DNA from: an uncultured Gardnerella sp.
GTDB taxonomy: Bacteria; Actinomycetota; Actinomycetes; Actinomycetales; Bifidobacteriaceae
DNA: 15,739 nt
Direction of reading: 5' to 3'
NCBI GenBank assembly: GCA_947252975.1
Contig: CAMXWX010000021.1
Coordinates: 1-15,739, forward strand
Shown here: positions 7,261 through 15,399 of the stretch, one piece after another
Layout of the letters: every line of letters starts with the position of its first letter
How positions within the stretch are numbered: position 1 is the first letter of the stretch
The notes under the pieces: model-generated
Database searches by the model: none
What the model saw: the letters and a program-made list of their open reading frames with translations, nothing else
Told to the model about the DNA's origin: nothing
Program-made: the position numbers and the translations under genes

Positions 7261-7289
7261 AACGGGCTGGAGATATCTCCAACCCGTTT
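7258..7289 (-). terminator. Intrinsic terminator of the alpha operon (after rplQ)
   Basis: On the minus strand AAACGGG-T-TGGAGAT pairs with ATCTCCA-G-CCCGTTT (one G-T wobble) and runs into TTTTT. It is a long GC-containing stem about 70 nt past the rplQ stop. The sequence between (7290-7358) also holds the 16-bp palindrome at 7305-7320. Confidence 0.9.
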
Positions 7290-7304
7290 AATAAACCTTT
7301 ATAC

Positions 7305-7320
7305 TTGCGATTAATCGCAA
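7305..7320. repeat. Perfect 16-bp palindrome downstream of rplQ
   Basis: TTGCGATTAATCGCAA is a perfect dyad located between the rplQ stop codon and the terminator hairpin. A smaller dyad, GCATC-AA-GATGC, lies just beside it (about 7338-7349). Confidence 0.8.
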
Positions 7321-7358
7321 AAGATTTACTTACCGATGCATCAAGATGCTAATCTCAA

Positions 7359-7793
7359 CTACTCGGCTGCTTCTTCTTTAGCAGCAACCTTAGTAGCGGA
7401 CTCAGCTTCCTTAACAACAGCCTTCTTTGGGCTTACTGGCTCAACAACAAGCTCGATAATAGCCTGTGGAGCAGTATCACCACGACGAGGGGCCATCTTA
7501 ACGATGCGAGTATAGCCACCTTCACGCTGCTTCATCTGCTCAGCAATCTGAGTGAAAAGCATGTGAACAACGGACTTATTGCGAATTACGCGCAACACGC
7601 GGCGGCGCGAATGCAAATCGCCACGCTTAGCGAATGTTACCAAACGCTCAGCAAGTGGACGAAGACGCTTTGCCTTTGGCAAAGTAGTCACAATACGACC
7701 GTGCTGGAAGAGGCTTGTAGCCATATTGGCCAGCATCAGGCGCTCATGCGCTGGGCTAGAAGCCAGACGAGGCCCTTGTTTCGGTGTAGGCAT
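7359..7793 (-). CDS. rplQ: 50S ribosomal protein L17
   Basis: L17 is a structural protein of the large subunit and the last gene of the alpha operon. The start [18 protein letters not shown] is the conserved family N-terminus, with AAGGAG 5 nt before ATG 7793. The 144-aa length includes about 25 extra C-terminal residues rich in Lys, Ala and Glu, as often seen in actinobacterial L17. It lies 78 bases after rpoA with a possible attenuator between them. Confidence 0.97.
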   Translation of the reverse strand: MPTPKQGPRLASSPAHERLMLANMATSLFQHGRIVTTLPKAKRLRPLAERLVTFAKRGDLHSRRRVLRVIRNKSVVHMLFTQIAEQMKQREGGYTRIVKMAPRRGDTAPQAIIELVVEPVSPKKAVVKEAESATKVAAKEEAAE

Positions 7794-7843
7794 TATTACT
7801 CCTTATTGCCGCGGAATTCAGGTGGGCAAAAACCCGAACATCC

Positions 7844-7865
7844 AAAAACCGCGACGATTTGCGGT
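7844..7865 (-). terminator. Possible attenuator between rpoA and rplQ
   Basis: On the minus strand ACCGC-(8 nt)-GCGGT is followed directly by T residues (five in the run). The stem is only 5 bp but GC-rich. It begins just after the rpoA stop, so it could lower rplQ read-through. Confidence 0.35.
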
Positions 7866-7871
7866 GGTTGT

Positions 7872-8867
7872 TTACTCGTCTTCTGGCGAGAAGAATGTGC
7901 CACCTTCGAGATTATTGGCGTCAAAGCCAAGCGGTGAAGGCTTAAGAGACAATCCCATGGATTGCAACTTTTCTTTAACCTCATCGATGGATTTCATGCC
8001 GAAATTACGAATATCGAGCAAATCCTGCTCAGTGTGAACTACCAGCTCACCAACTGTGTGGATTCCTTCACGCTTCAAGCAGTTGTAGCTGCGCTGCGTT
8101 AGGTTCAAATCCTCAATTGGAGTGGCCATTTGGGAATCAGCTTCCGCCATGACTGGAGCTGGACCAACTTCAACACCTTCAGCATCGACGTTAAGCTCAC
8201 GGCAAAGACCGAAAAGCTCAACCAAAGTCGAACCTGCGGACGCAACTGCGTCTCGTGGTGTAATAGCTGGCTTAGTTTCCACATCCAGGATAAGCTTATC
8301 GAAGTCCGTGCGCTGTTCCACGCGGGTAGCTTCGACCTTATAGCTCACCTTCAAAACTGGCGAGTAGATCGAATCCACTGGAATGCGACCGATTTCGCTG
8401 TTTTCCTGCTTATTCATTTGAGCAGGCACGTAGCCACGACCACGCTCCACAGTGAACTCAATTTCGAGCTCGCCATCTTCAGCAAGTGTAGCGATATGCA
8501 TCTGTGGGTTGGCAATAGTGACGCCAGCAGGAGGAGTAATATCTCCAGCTGTTGCCTCACCCTTGCCGCTCTTGCGTAGATACATCACTACTGGCTCGTC
8601 ATACTCACTTGTAAGTACGATGCCCTTGATGTTCAGCAGGATTTCAGTGACATCCTCTTCAACACCTGGCAGAGTCGTGAACTCATGTAAAGCACCAGAG
8701 ATGCGTACCGAAGTAACGGCCGCACCTGGAATGGAGCTCAACAAGGTACGACGCAGCGAATTGCCGAGCGTGTATCCGAAACCTGGTTCCAACGGCTCAA
8801 TAGTAAAGCGAGAACGCTGGGGATTCAGTGATTCCTCGGTAAGTGTTGGACGCTGTGCGATAAGCAC
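7872..8867 (-). CDS. rpoA: DNA-directed RNA polymerase subunit alpha
   Basis: The alpha subunit nucleates RNA polymerase assembly and contacts promoter UP elements and activators. The length of 331 aa is typical. The N-terminal dimerisation domain carries [18 protein letters not shown]. The C-terminal domain (about 248-310) shows [19 protein letters not shown] and the helix-hairpin-helix [13 protein letters not shown] region. The start codon is GTG at 8867, preceded by AAAGGA 7 nt upstream. rpsD, present just upstream in many bacteria, is absent; rpsK is the upstream neighbour. Confidence 0.98.
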   Translation of the reverse strand: MLIAQRPTLTEESLNPQRSRFTIEPLEPGFGYTLGNSLRRTLLSSIPGAAVTSVRISGALHEFTTLPGVEEDVTEILLNIKGIVLTSEYDEPVVMYLRKSGKGEATAGDITPPAGVTIANPQMHIATLAEDGELEIEFTVERGRGYVPAQMNKQENSEIGRIPVDSIYSPVLKVSYKVEATRVEQRTDFDKLILDVETKPAITPRDAVASAGSTLVELFGLCRELNVDAEGVEVGPAPVMAEADSQMATPIEDLNLTQRSYNCLKREGIHTVGELVVHTEQDLLDIRNFGMKSIDEVKEKLQSMGLSLKPSPLGFDANNLEGGTFFSPEDE

Positions 8868-8946
8868 TTTTGTATCCTTTCAGCTTCTGGTCGGTGGTGC
8901 ACTCGCCGCCCATAAGCGGGTTGGATGGATGGATTCGTAAGAGTGC

Positions 8947-9345
8947 TCAGACGCGGCGACGCTTTGGTGGGCGAACGCCGTTATGCGCTTGTGGGGTGAC
9001 GTCGGTAATAGAACCGACCTCAAGACCCGCGGACTGAAGGGAACGGATAGCGGTTTCGCGACCGGAACCTGGACCCTTAACAAACACGTCGACCTTTTTA
9101 AGGCCATGTTCCATTGCCTTACGAGCAGCAGACTCAGCGGCCATACCTGCAGCGTAAGGAGTCGACTTACGGGAACCCTTAAAGCCGACATCGCCACCAG
9201 AAGCCCAAGAGAGGACTGCACCCGATGGATCGGTGATGGAAATAATCGTGTTATTGAATGTTGATTTAATATGCGCCTGCCCAACCGGTACCGACTTGCG
9301 GTCCCGGCGACGCGGCTTGCGCGAGGCTTGCTTTGCAGCTGCCAT
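8947..9345 (-). CDS. rpsK: 30S ribosomal protein S11
   Basis: S11 lies on the platform of the small subunit near the mRNA exit and helps E-site function. The length is 132 aa. The core motifs [18 protein letters not shown] and the C-terminal [10 protein letters not shown] are characteristic. A GAGG-type ribosome binding site lies just before ATG 9345. It follows rpsM after 79 bases containing a hairpin. Confidence 0.98.
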   Translation of the reverse strand: MAAAKQASRKPRRRDRKSVPVGQAHIKSTFNNTIISITDPSGAVLSWASGGDVGFKGSRKSTPYAAGMAAESAARKAMEHGLKKVDVFVKGPGSGRETAIRSLQSAGLEVGSITDVTPQAHNGVRPPKRRRV

Positions 9346-9380
9346 TGACCCTCGTTTCCTATGACGAATTAGTTGGTATG

Positions 9381-9412
9381 TCTAGGCGATGAGAATTAAC
9401 TCGTGGCCTAGA
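9381..9412 (-). promoter_or_regulatory. Hairpin in the rpsM-rpsK gap
   Basis: TCTAGGC (9381-9387) and GCCTAGA (9406-9412) form a perfect 7-bp stem. After a single mismatch the stem continues about five pairs (one G-T) to a 6-nt AATTAA loop. No T-run follows, so a processing or regulatory hairpin is more likely than a terminator. Confidence 0.5.
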
Positions 9413-9424
9413 GCCGACCACCGA

Positions 9425-9802
9425 CTATCGGGTGGCCTTCTTCTTCCCGGCGACAGTACGCTTTGGACCCTTACGAGTACGAGCATTAGTCTTAGTACGC
9501 TGACCACGCACAGGAAGACCCTTGCGATGACGCTGGCCTTGATAGCAGTTGATCTGAATCTTACGACGGATGTCGGCGTCGATTTCACGACGCAAATCGC
9601 CTTCAATCTTATAGTTGGCCTCAAGATAATCACGCAAAGTGATTAACTGTTCATCCGTAAGATCCTTGACGCGGGTATCCGGATTAACACCGGTCGCGGC
9701 AAGCGTTTCCTTAGCGCGAGTACGACCTACACCAAAAATATAGGTGAGGGCAATCTCAATGCGCTTCTCATTGGGAATATCTACTCCGGCAAGACGTGCC
9801 AT
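9425..9802 (-). CDS. rpsM: 30S ribosomal protein S13
   Basis: S13 is a head protein of the small subunit that contacts the P-site tRNA and bridges to the 50S. The frame is open further upstream, but ATG 9802 gives the family start [14 protein letters not shown] and has AAAGGA upstream, yielding 125 aa. The basic C-terminal tail ([16 protein letters not shown]) is typical. It is separated from rpmJ by 144 bases of strongly structured leader. Confidence 0.97.
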   Translation of the reverse strand: MARLAGVDIPNEKRIEIALTYIFGVGRTRAKETLAATGVNPDTRVKDLTDEQLITLRDYLEANYKIEGDLRREIDADIRRKIQINCYQGQRHRKGLPVRGQRTKTNARTRKGPKRTVAGKKKATR

Positions 9803-9843
9803 TGTAATTCCTTTACTATTACGCAGGTCGTGCACCAAGTCTC

Positions 9844-9903
9844 CCGCAATAATATCGATTATTTGCGGCCTGGGCCTGCGCACCCAGGGTTCAGCTTAAG
9901 CTG
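9844..9903 (-). promoter_or_regulatory. Three-hairpin structured leader upstream of rpsM
   Basis: Three adjacent inverted repeats occupy the rpmJ-rpsM gap, in minus-strand order. First is CAGCTTAAGCTG (9903-9892, a perfect palindrome). Second is CCTGGG/CCCAGG (9888-9883 with 9874-9869). Third is CCGCAAATAAT/ATTATTGCGG (9868-9844) with one bulged A. In E. coli the rpsM leader is the S4-bound autoregulatory site of the alpha operon. Here rpsD is absent from the operon, so the ligand, if any, is unknown. Confidence 0.5.
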
Positions 9904-9946
9904 CGACTTAGCGCCTTATTCCTTTATATTCGCGGTGGAGATCCAC

Positions 9947-10060
9947 TCAGCCCTGACGCTGCTTATGACGTGGGTTGATGCAAATCACCATGACGCGACC
10001 GTGACGGCGGATCACGCGGCAGTTTTCGCAGATCCTCTTCACGCTAGGGCTGACCTTCAT
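9947..10060 (-). CDS. rpmJ: 50S ribosomal protein L36 (zinc-binding type)
   Basis: L36 is the smallest large-subunit protein, 37 aa here. The translation [20 protein letters not shown] continues to an RQG C-terminus. The C-x2-C pair (C11, C14) with C27 and H33 forms the zinc ribbon of the C+ type, so it is the zinc-dependent paralogue. AAAGGA lies 5 nt before ATG 10060. infA lies 21 bases upstream. Confidence 0.97.
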   Translation of the reverse strand: MKVSPSVKRICENCRVIRRHGRVMVICINPRHKQRQG

Positions 10061-10081
10061 GGTTTTCCTTTGCTTGTACCT

Positions 10082-10300
10082 TTACTTATAACGGTACGTA
10101 ATACGTCCGCGGTTCAAATCGTAAGGACTCATCTCCAGCACAACACGATCTTGCGGAAGAATGCGAATGTAATTCTTACGCATTTTTCCCGAAATCGTAG
10201 CCAGTACAATGTGCTCGTTCTCAAGCTGAACGCGAAACATCGCGTTAGGTAGTGCTTCTACTACCGTGCCTTCGACTTCAATCACACCGTCTTTTGCCAT
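10082..10300 (-). CDS. infA: Translation initiation factor IF-1
   Basis: IF-1 is a single OB-fold (S1-like) factor that blocks the A site during initiation. The open frame extends upstream, but ATG 10300 gives the family start [13 protein letters not shown] and the standard 72 aa. The middle shows FRVQLENEH and [10 protein letters not shown], and the end is [14 protein letters not shown] element lies immediately before the start. The gene is preceded by a 147-base region with paired inverted repeats. Confidence 0.98.
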   Translation of the reverse strand: MAKDGVIEVEGTVVEALPNAMFRVQLENEHIVLATISGKMRKNYIRILPQDRVVLEMSPYDLNRGRITYRYK

Positions 10301-10343
10301 GAGCCTCGTTCCGTTCCTTGGATATACTACTTTGCGCATCCGA

Positions 10344-10415
10344 AGACACGCCAATCTTCTATGATACAGTAAATGCGCCCAATACAACACTCGGCGTGTC
10401 GCAAGGGCGCATTAC
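10344..10415 (-). promoter_or_regulatory. infA leader with interlocking inverted repeats (possible pseudoknot)
   Basis: On the minus strand GTAATGCGCCC (10415-10405) pairs with GGGCGCAT-T-TAC (10380-10369, one bulge). Within its loop, GACACGCCGA (about 10400-10391) is complementary over 10 pairs (one G-U) to TTGGCGTGTC (about 10354-10345) further downstream. Loop-to-downstream pairing is the arrangement of an H-type pseudoknot. A possible -10 (TATCAT, about 10367-10362) lies between the arms, so a DNA-level role is an alternative. Confidence 0.45.
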
Positions 10416-10447
10416 AAATATGAGAAAATCTAAATCTTAAATAAATC

Positions 10448-11008
10448 TCATACCAAGGATTCAACTATGCGATTGTTGATTTCGGCAATATCTCCAACGC
10501 CATCAACTTCAACAAGCTGACCGCGGCTTTCATAAATATCCAGCAAAGGAGCTGTTTCCTTCTCGTAAGTTTCCAAACGCTTAGCAATAACTTCTGGAGT
10601 ATCGTCGGAACGACCCTGCTCTACAGCACGCTTTTGCATGCGCTCAAGCAAAACCTCACGCTCCGCCTCTAAAGCAACAACATGATCTAGTGGAGTACCA
10701 AGCTCTTCCAACATGCGATCAAGAGCCTGAACTTGAGAAGCGTTGCGAGGATAGCCATCTAGAATCCAGCCATTCTTTGCATCATCTTGAGCAAGACGAT
10801 CTTTAACAATGCTATTTGTCAATTCATCTGGAACAAGCTCTCCCTTATCGAGATAACCTTGAACCTTCTTGCCAAGTTCCGTTTTATTCTTTAAGTTATA
10901 ACGGAAAATGTCGCCAGTAGAAATAGCAGGAATATTGTAATGCTCTGCAAGCAAAGCGGCTTGAGTGCCTTTACCTACTCCTTGCGGACCCATAATTAAC
11001 AATCGCAT
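10448..11008 (-). CDS. adk: Adenylate kinase
   Basis: Adenylate kinase interconverts ATP + AMP and 2 ADP in the cytoplasm. The length is 186 aa. The P-loop GPQGVGKGT is at 7-15, the AMP-site motif STGDIFR at about 30-36, and DGYPR at 84-88. The LID is the short form without zinc cysteines, usual for actinobacteria. AGGAGA lies 5 nt before ATG 11008. adk follows secY as in many spc operons, but map, which often comes next, is missing and infA follows directly. Confidence 0.97.
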   Translation of the reverse strand: MRLLIMGPQGVGKGTQAALLAEHYNIPAISTGDIFRYNLKNKTELGKKVQGYLDKGELVPDELTNSIVKDRLAQDDAKNGWILDGYPRNASQVQALDRMLEELGTPLDHVVALEAEREVLLERMQKRAVEQGRSDDTPEVIAKRLETYEKETAPLLDIYESRGQLVEVDGVGDIAEINNRIVESLV

Positions 11009-11074
11009 ATTAATCTCCTAGTTTTATGCCAATGCAAATCCAATACAAATATTAAACAAAACCTATCTGAAATA

Positions 11075-12415
11075 CTACTTAGCAACCTGCTTATTATTGC
11101 TGTGATCAAACAGGAATCCAGCATACTGGAATTGCTCAGTTTGAGCCTTAGCTTGACGCAAAGTATCCAAGCCAACACCAGCAATAATCAGAATTGTTGT
11201 ACCACCAAATGGAAGCTTCATATTAAGATGCAAAGACATAATCAAAACCGTTGGAATCAAAGCCACAAACAGCAAGTAAATAGCACCAACTGTGTTAAGC
11301 CTATTCATAACGTAGCTAAGATAACGGCTTGTAGCGCTACCAGCGCGAATACCAGGAATAAATCCGCCGTATTCCTTCATGTTGTCTGCAGTCTCATCTG
11401 GATTAAAAGTAATCTCGGTGTAGAAGAAGCAGAAGAACACGATCATAACGGTGTACAACGCTATGTACCAAACAGAAGTAGAGTTTGCTAAATTGGCATT
11501 AATCCAACGCACCCAATCCTTACGACTATCTCCAAATTGAGCAAGAAGTGTTGGAATAGCAAGAATCGAAGACGCAAAGATTGGTGGAATAACGCCACTC
11601 ATATTCACCTTAAGAGGCAAGTATGTGGAAGAGCCGCCGTACATTTTGCGGCCAATCATTCGACGCGTGTACTGAACAGGGATTCTACGCTGAGCAAGCT
11701 CCACAAAGTCAACGAAAATAAGAATCACAAGGAAAACGCCAGCAACAATGGAGAACTTAGTCCAATCTCCATTAAGGCCATTCGTACCCCAACCGATTTC
11801 CCACAACTTTGGAAGGAATCCAGAGCAAATAGACATAAAGATTAATACAGACATACCCTGGCCAATACCCTTATCTGTAATAAGCTCTGCCATCCACATT
11901 ATGAGGCCAGTGCCACCAGTCATGATTAAGACCATTACAATAAGGCTCCACATAGAACCGTCTGGAATAACCTGGCCGCATTGATAGTTAAATAGCGCGC
12001 CAGAACGAGCCGTAACCAAAATGGTAGTTGATTGCAAAACAGCCAAACCGATGGTTAAGTAACGGGTGTACTGAGTAAGTTTCGTTTCTCCAGACTGACC
12101 TTCTTTGTGAAGAGCCTCAAAGCGTGGAATCACAACTCTAAGCAACTGAATAACAATGGACGCCGTAATGTATGGCATAACGCCTAATGCAAAAATCGAA
12201 AGCTGCAAAAGAGAACCGCCAGAGAACAGATTCACCAACCCAATAAAGTTCTCGCTAGAAGAAGCCAGCTTAGCGGTGCAAGCTCGAATAACTTTGTAGT
12301 CAACTCCAGGAATCGGAATAAATGAGCCGATTCGGTAGATAATAATCATTGCGAAGACGAAGAGGATCTTATTCCTCAACTCCTTCGTCTTGAAGGCCTG
12401 GATTAACGTTTTCAC
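11075..12415 (-). CDS. secY: Preprotein translocase subunit SecY
   Basis: SecY is the central channel of the Sec translocon and exports or inserts proteins with SecE, SecG and SecA. The 446-aa protein has ten hydrophobic segments. Recognisable motifs are IGSFIPIPGVD after TM1, ALGVMPYITASI in TM2, and LKVNMSGVIPPIFASS at TM7. The start codon is GTG at 12415 with GGAGG 9 nt upstream. A terminator and a promoter separate it from rplO, so it is probably transcribed partly on its own. Confidence 0.98.
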   Translation of the reverse strand: MKTLIQAFKTKELRNKILFVFAMIIIYRIGSFIPIPGVDYKVIRACTAKLASSSENFIGLVNLFSGGSLLQLSIFALGVMPYITASIVIQLLRVVIPRFEALHKEGQSGETKLTQYTRYLTIGLAVLQSTTILVTARSGALFNYQCGQVIPDGSMWSLIVMVLIMTGGTGLIMWMAELITDKGIGQGMSVLIFMSICSGFLPKLWEIGWGTNGLNGDWTKFSIVAGVFLVILIFVDFVELAQRRIPVQYTRRMIGRKMYGGSSTYLPLKVNMSGVIPPIFASSILAIPTLLAQFGDSRKDWVRWINANLANSTSVWYIALYTVMIVFFCFFYTEITFNPDETADNMKEYGGFIPGIRAGSATSRYLSYVMNRLNTVGAIYLLFVALIPTVLIMSLHLNMKLPFGGTTILIIAGVGLDTLRQAKAQTEQFQYAGFLFDHSNNKQVAK

Positions 12416-12485
12416 CTGGGTCTTCCTCCCTTTTTTGCGCTACGATCTAGGCGCACCAGTAAAAAAACAAACTCTGAGGCAATAG

Positions 12486-12512
12486 TTTATATCACGGTAC
12501 ATACTGAAACAA
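12486..12512 (-). promoter_or_regulatory. Candidate secY promoter
   Basis: On the minus strand TTGTTT (12512-12507) and TATAAA (12491-12486) are separated by 15 nt. The -10 is of the extended type (TG-A-TATAAA). It lies just downstream of the rplO terminator hairpin and about 70 nt before the secY start. The leader then holds a T7 run, a TGCGC/GCGCA inverted repeat and an A6 run before the ribosome binding site. Confidence 0.5.
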
Positions 12513-12535
12513 TAATTGAGTGAGTTTTGCAATAA

Positions 12536-12569
12536 AATAATCCCCCCAGTGCAAACTAGGGGGATTATT
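12536..12569 (-). terminator. Terminator hairpin between rplO and secY
   Basis: AATAATCCCCC (12536-12546) and GGGGGATTATT (12559-12569) form a perfect 11-bp stem with a 12-nt loop. On the minus strand the 3' arm runs into TTATT, so the U-tract is rich but interrupted. It sits about 60 nt after the rplO stop. Partial termination with read-through into secY is likely. Confidence 0.7.
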
Positions 12570-12626
12570 AAACAGTTAAATCACTGCGTTAATTAGCATT
12601 ACTAGCTTAAGTATTACTACTTATTA

Positions 12627-13082
12627 CTACTCTTCGCTAACAGAGCCACCAGCAGCTTCGATCTTGGCTTTAGCGGATGCAGAAGCCTTAACTCCCTTAA
12701 GAGTCAAAGCAACCTTAAGATCGCCATCGCCCAAAACCTTAACTGGGTAACCATCACGCACAGCGCCCTTAACTACCAAATCAGCAACAGTGACTTCGCC
12801 ACCCTTTGGGAAGAGTTCTGCAAGGGCTGCAACATTAACAACCTGGAACTCCTTCTTGAATGGGCTCTTAAAGCCACGAAGCTTAGGCAAGCGCATGTAA
12901 AGTGGAAGCTGGCCGCCTTCAAAGCCTGGACGAACTTGGTAACGCTTCTTTGTACCTTTGTCTCCACGACCCGAAGTCTTACCCTTAGAGCCTTCACCAC
13001 GACCCACGCGGATGCGATCCTTCTTAGCTCCTGGAGCTGGACGCAACGTGTGCATGTGCAACATTGGTTCTTCATTAGCCAT
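12627..13082 (-). CDS. rplO: 50S ribosomal protein L15
   Basis: L15 is a late-assembly large-subunit protein. The length is 151 aa. The Gly/Arg/Lys-rich segment [19 protein letters not shown] and the following [17 protein letters not shown] are diagnostic. Its ribosome binding site (GAGGAGG) overlaps the last codons of rpmD, whose stop is 2 nt before ATG 13082. It is the last gene before the spc terminator hairpin. Confidence 0.98.
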   Translation of the reverse strand: MANEEPMLHMHTLRPAPGAKKDRIRVGRGEGSKGKTSGRGDKGTKKRYQVRPGFEGGQLPLYMRLPKLRGFKSPFKKEFQVVNVAALAELFPKGGEVTVADLVVKGAVRDGYPVKVLGDGDLKVALTLKGVKASASAKAKIEAAGGSVSEE

Positions 13083-13084
13083 AA

Positions 13085-13267
13085 TCAGTCAACCTCCTCA
13101 ACGCTCAGCAAGTGGCGAACGGCCATAACCAAGCCACGATTGACTGAATTGTCCTCGCGAACAACGCTTTGACCAATCTTGTGAAGGCCAAGAGTCTTAA
13201 CGTTAGCGCGCTGACGCTCGGTGGAATGAACCAAACCGTGCACCAGAGTGATCTTTAAGTTAGCCAT
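13085..13267 (-). CDS. rpmD: 50S ribosomal protein L30
   Basis: L30 is a small large-subunit protein, 60 aa here. The family pattern is seen in [26 protein letters not shown] and [18 protein letters not shown] 13267 shares its A with the rpsE stop (TGATG), pointing to translational coupling. A GTG directly before it in frame is a less likely start. Confidence 0.97.
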   Translation of the reverse strand: MANLKITLVHGLVHSTERQRANVKTLGLHKIGQSVVREDNSVNRGLVMAVRHLLSVEEVD

Positions 13268-13995
13268 CACTCACCATCCTTTGCCTGGGCAGCCTTAGCA
13301 GCCTGAGCTTCTTCACGAGCCTTGCGTGCTTCGGCAATGCCAGCAGCGCGCTCACGAAGCAATGCGTCTGGTGCAACTTCCTCGAGGGAAAGTCCACGAC
13401 GAGCGCAAATTTCTTCTGGCTCTTCAAACTTCTTCAAAGCATCCACAGTAGCGCGAACCACGTTAACAGCGGTTGCGGAGCCCATGGACTTGGTGAGGAT
13501 ATCGGTAATGCCAGCGCACTCCATAACAGCACGCACAGCGCCACCAGCGATTACACCAGTACCTGGAGCAGCTGGACGAAGCAAAACTGTACCAGCAGCA
13601 TCGTGACCCAACACAGGGTGAGTCACGGTACCACGAATGCGTGGAACAGTAAACATATGCTTCTTAGCGTCAAGCTGACCCTTAGCGATAGCTGCTGGAA
13701 CTTCGCGAGACTTACCGTAACCAACACCAACAGTGCCCTTACCGTCGCCAACAACAACAAGTGCTGCAAAGCTAAAGGTACGGCCACCCTTGTGGGTCTT
13801 GGAAACACGGTTAATAGTAACTACGCGATCCAAAAGCTCTTCGCCGCGGTTTTCTTCACGACGGCTACGACGTTCGCTACGCTTACCTTCGCCCTTAGAA
13901 CGACGGGAACGACGATCGTCGGTACGCTCCTCAGCGGATGCCTGAGTGTTCTGAGTTTCTTCAGCCACTTGGGTTTCCTTTTCGTTATCGCTCAC
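13267..13995 (-). CDS. rpsE: 30S ribosomal protein S5 (extended)
   Basis: S5 lies at the mRNA entry channel and contributes to decoding accuracy. At 242 aa it is much longer than the 167 aa of E. coli. A charged N-terminal extension of about 53 residues (Glu/Gln then Arg/Ser-rich) precedes the conserved [16 protein letters not shown]. An Ala/Lys-rich tail of about 25 residues follows the core. The start GTG 13995 overlaps the rplR stop (GTGA, 4-nt overlap) and has GGGAGG 9 nt upstream. Confidence 0.97.
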   Translation of the reverse strand: MSDNEKETQVAEETQNTQASAEERTDDRRSRRSKGEGKRSERRSRREENRGEELLDRVVTINRVSKTHKGGRTFSFAALVVVGDGKGTVGVGYGKSREVPAAIAKGQLDAKKHMFTVPRIRGTVTHPVLGHDAAGTVLLRPAAPGTGVIAGGAVRAVMECAGITDILTKSMGSATAVNVVRATVDALKKFEEPEEICARRGLSLEEVAPDALLRERAAGIAEARKAREEAQAAKAAQAKDGE

Positions 13996-14363
13996 AGTGC
14001 TAGACCTCCCTGACGGGCGCCTTCAGCTACGGCTGCGACGCGACCATGATACTTATTACCGCCACGATCGAAGATAACAGCGGTGATTCCCGCTTCCTTC
14101 GCCTTGGCTGCGATTAACTCGCCAACCTTGGTAGCAGCTTCAGTCTTCGTACCAGTAAAACCAGCGAAGTCAGAAGTCAAGGTGGAAGCGCTTACAAGGG
14201 TAAGACCCTTAGTGTCATCCACAATCTGAGCAACCATGTGACGGTTAGAACGAGAAACTACCAAACGTGGGCGCTCTGGAGTGCCAGAGATGCGCTTACG
14301 AAGGCGGGCGTGACGACGCAAACGTGCGACTTTGGTACCCTTACCGAAAATCTTAACGCTCAT
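13992..14363 (-). CDS. rplR: 50S ribosomal protein L18
   Basis: L18 binds 5S rRNA in the central protuberance. ATG 14363 gives [18 protein letters not shown] and 123 aa; the longer open frame upstream overlaps rplF and is not used. The core [20 protein letters not shown] and C-terminal [19 protein letters not shown] (19 residues) are typical. The junction with rplF is TGATATG, a 1-nt gap, and its stop overlaps the rpsE start, so the three genes are probably coupled. Confidence 0.98.
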   Translation of the reverse strand: MSVKIFGKGTKVARLRRHARLRKRISGTPERPRLVVSRSNRHMVAQIVDDTKGLTLVSASTLTSDFAGFTGTKTEAATKVGELIAAKAKEAGITAVIFDRGGNKYHGRVAAVAEGARQGGLAL

Positions 14364-14364
14364 A

Positions 14365-14904
14365 TCACTTACCAGCCTTTCCAGCCTTGCGCAAAATACG
14401 CTCATCGCTGTACTTAATGCCCTTGCCCTTATAAGGTTCTGGAGCACGAAGCTTGCGAATGTTAGCGGCAGCCTGACCAACGGCCTGCTTGTCAGTACCC
14501 TTGACGATTACCTGATTTGCGTTTGGCAATTCAAACTCAATGCCCTCAGGTGGCTGAACGGTAATAGTGTGCGAATAGCCGAGCGAGAACTCAATGCCCT
14601 TGCCCTTCATTACAGCACGATAACCAGTTCCAACAATGTCTAGAGTCTTGGCGTAGCCTTCGTGCACACCCTTAACCATAGACGCCACGATTGCGCGAGC
14701 CAAGCCGTGCTTTGCACGAGTTGGACGCAAATCGTCAACTGGGGTCAAAACGATCTTGCCATCAGCAACTTCAGCGGTAATACCTTCTGGAATTACATAG
14801 GAATCAGAGCCCTTAGCACCCTTAGCGCTAAAGGACTGACCTTCAATCTTAACTTCCACGCCTGCAGGAATGTCGACGGGGAGCTTACCAATATGCGATG
14901 CCAT
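14365..14904 (-). CDS. rplF: 50S ribosomal protein L6
   Basis: L6 lies near the factor-binding site of the large subunit. ATG 14904 ([18 protein letters not shown]) is chosen over an in-frame start 16 codons earlier because AAAGGAGA lies 7 nt before it. The length is 179 aa, normal for the family. The C-terminal signature [16 protein letters not shown] is present. rpsH ends 16 bases upstream. Confidence 0.98.
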   Translation of the reverse strand: MASHIGKLPVDIPAGVEVKIEGQSFSAKGAKGSDSYVIPEGITAEVADGKIVLTPVDDLRPTRAKHGLARAIVASMVKGVHEGYAKTLDIVGTGYRAVMKGKGIEFSLGYSHTITVQPPEGIEFELPNANQVIVKGTDKQAVGQAAANIRKLRAPEPYKGKGIKYSDERILRKAGKAGK

Positions 14905-14920
14905 TTTCAGCTCTCCTTTC

Positions 14921-15319
14921 TCACCATACGTAGGCGACGATTTCGCCGCCAATGCCTCGATCGAGGCATTCCTTCTGAGTCAACAATCCCGAGCTGGTCG
15001 AGATAATAGCGATACCGAGACCGCCAAGAGGCATAGGCAAAGAATCAGACTTTGCGTAACGACGCAAGCCTGGCTTAGAGATGCGCTTAATGCCCTGGAT
15101 GGAACGCTGACCATTGGAGCCGTACTTTAACGTAACTTCCAAAGTCTGTCCAACCTTAGCTTCTTTAGCAGCAAAGTCTTTAATGTAGCCTTCGCGCTTA
15201 AGAATCTCGGCGATATTCGCCTTGAATTTGGAGTACGGCATTTCCACGATATCGTGCTTTGCCGCGCTCGCATTACGCAGACGTGTCAACATGTCTGCGA
15301 TAGGATCTGTCATTGTCAT
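14921..15319 (-). CDS. rpsH: 30S ribosomal protein S8
   Basis: S8 binds 16S rRNA in the central domain and, in E. coli, represses the spc operon. The length is 132 aa from ATG 15319 ([16 protein letters not shown]); ATG 15313 two codons on is the alternative. The C-terminal motif [20 protein letters not shown] is a close match to the S8 signature. The ribosome binding site AAAGGG is part of a small GGGC-GTTA-GCCC hairpin. Confidence 0.98.
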   Translation of the reverse strand: MTMTDPIADMLTRLRNASAAKHDIVEMPYSKFKANIAEILKREGYIKDFAAKEAKVGQTLEVTLKYGSNGQRSIQGIKRISKPGLRRYAKSDSLPMPLGGLGIAIISTSSGLLTQKECLDRGIGGEIVAYVW

Positions 15320-15322
15320 GTT

Positions 15323-15357
15323 GGGCTAACGCCCTTTCTCGCCGTGGTTTCCACCGC
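15323..15357 (-). promoter_or_regulatory. Two small hairpins upstream of rpsH, one covering the ribosome binding site
   Basis: On the minus strand GTGG-AAA-CCAC (15354-15344), extended by an outer GC pair after a mismatch, is followed by GGGC-GTTA-GCCC (15334-15323). The second hairpin includes the G residues of the AAAGGG ribosome binding site of rpsH. This could hold translation of rpsH at a low level. Confidence 0.4.
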
Positions 15358-15399
15358 CTGTTTGTTATTTATAAAGCAGTGGACCTTCAGCGTCGATAT

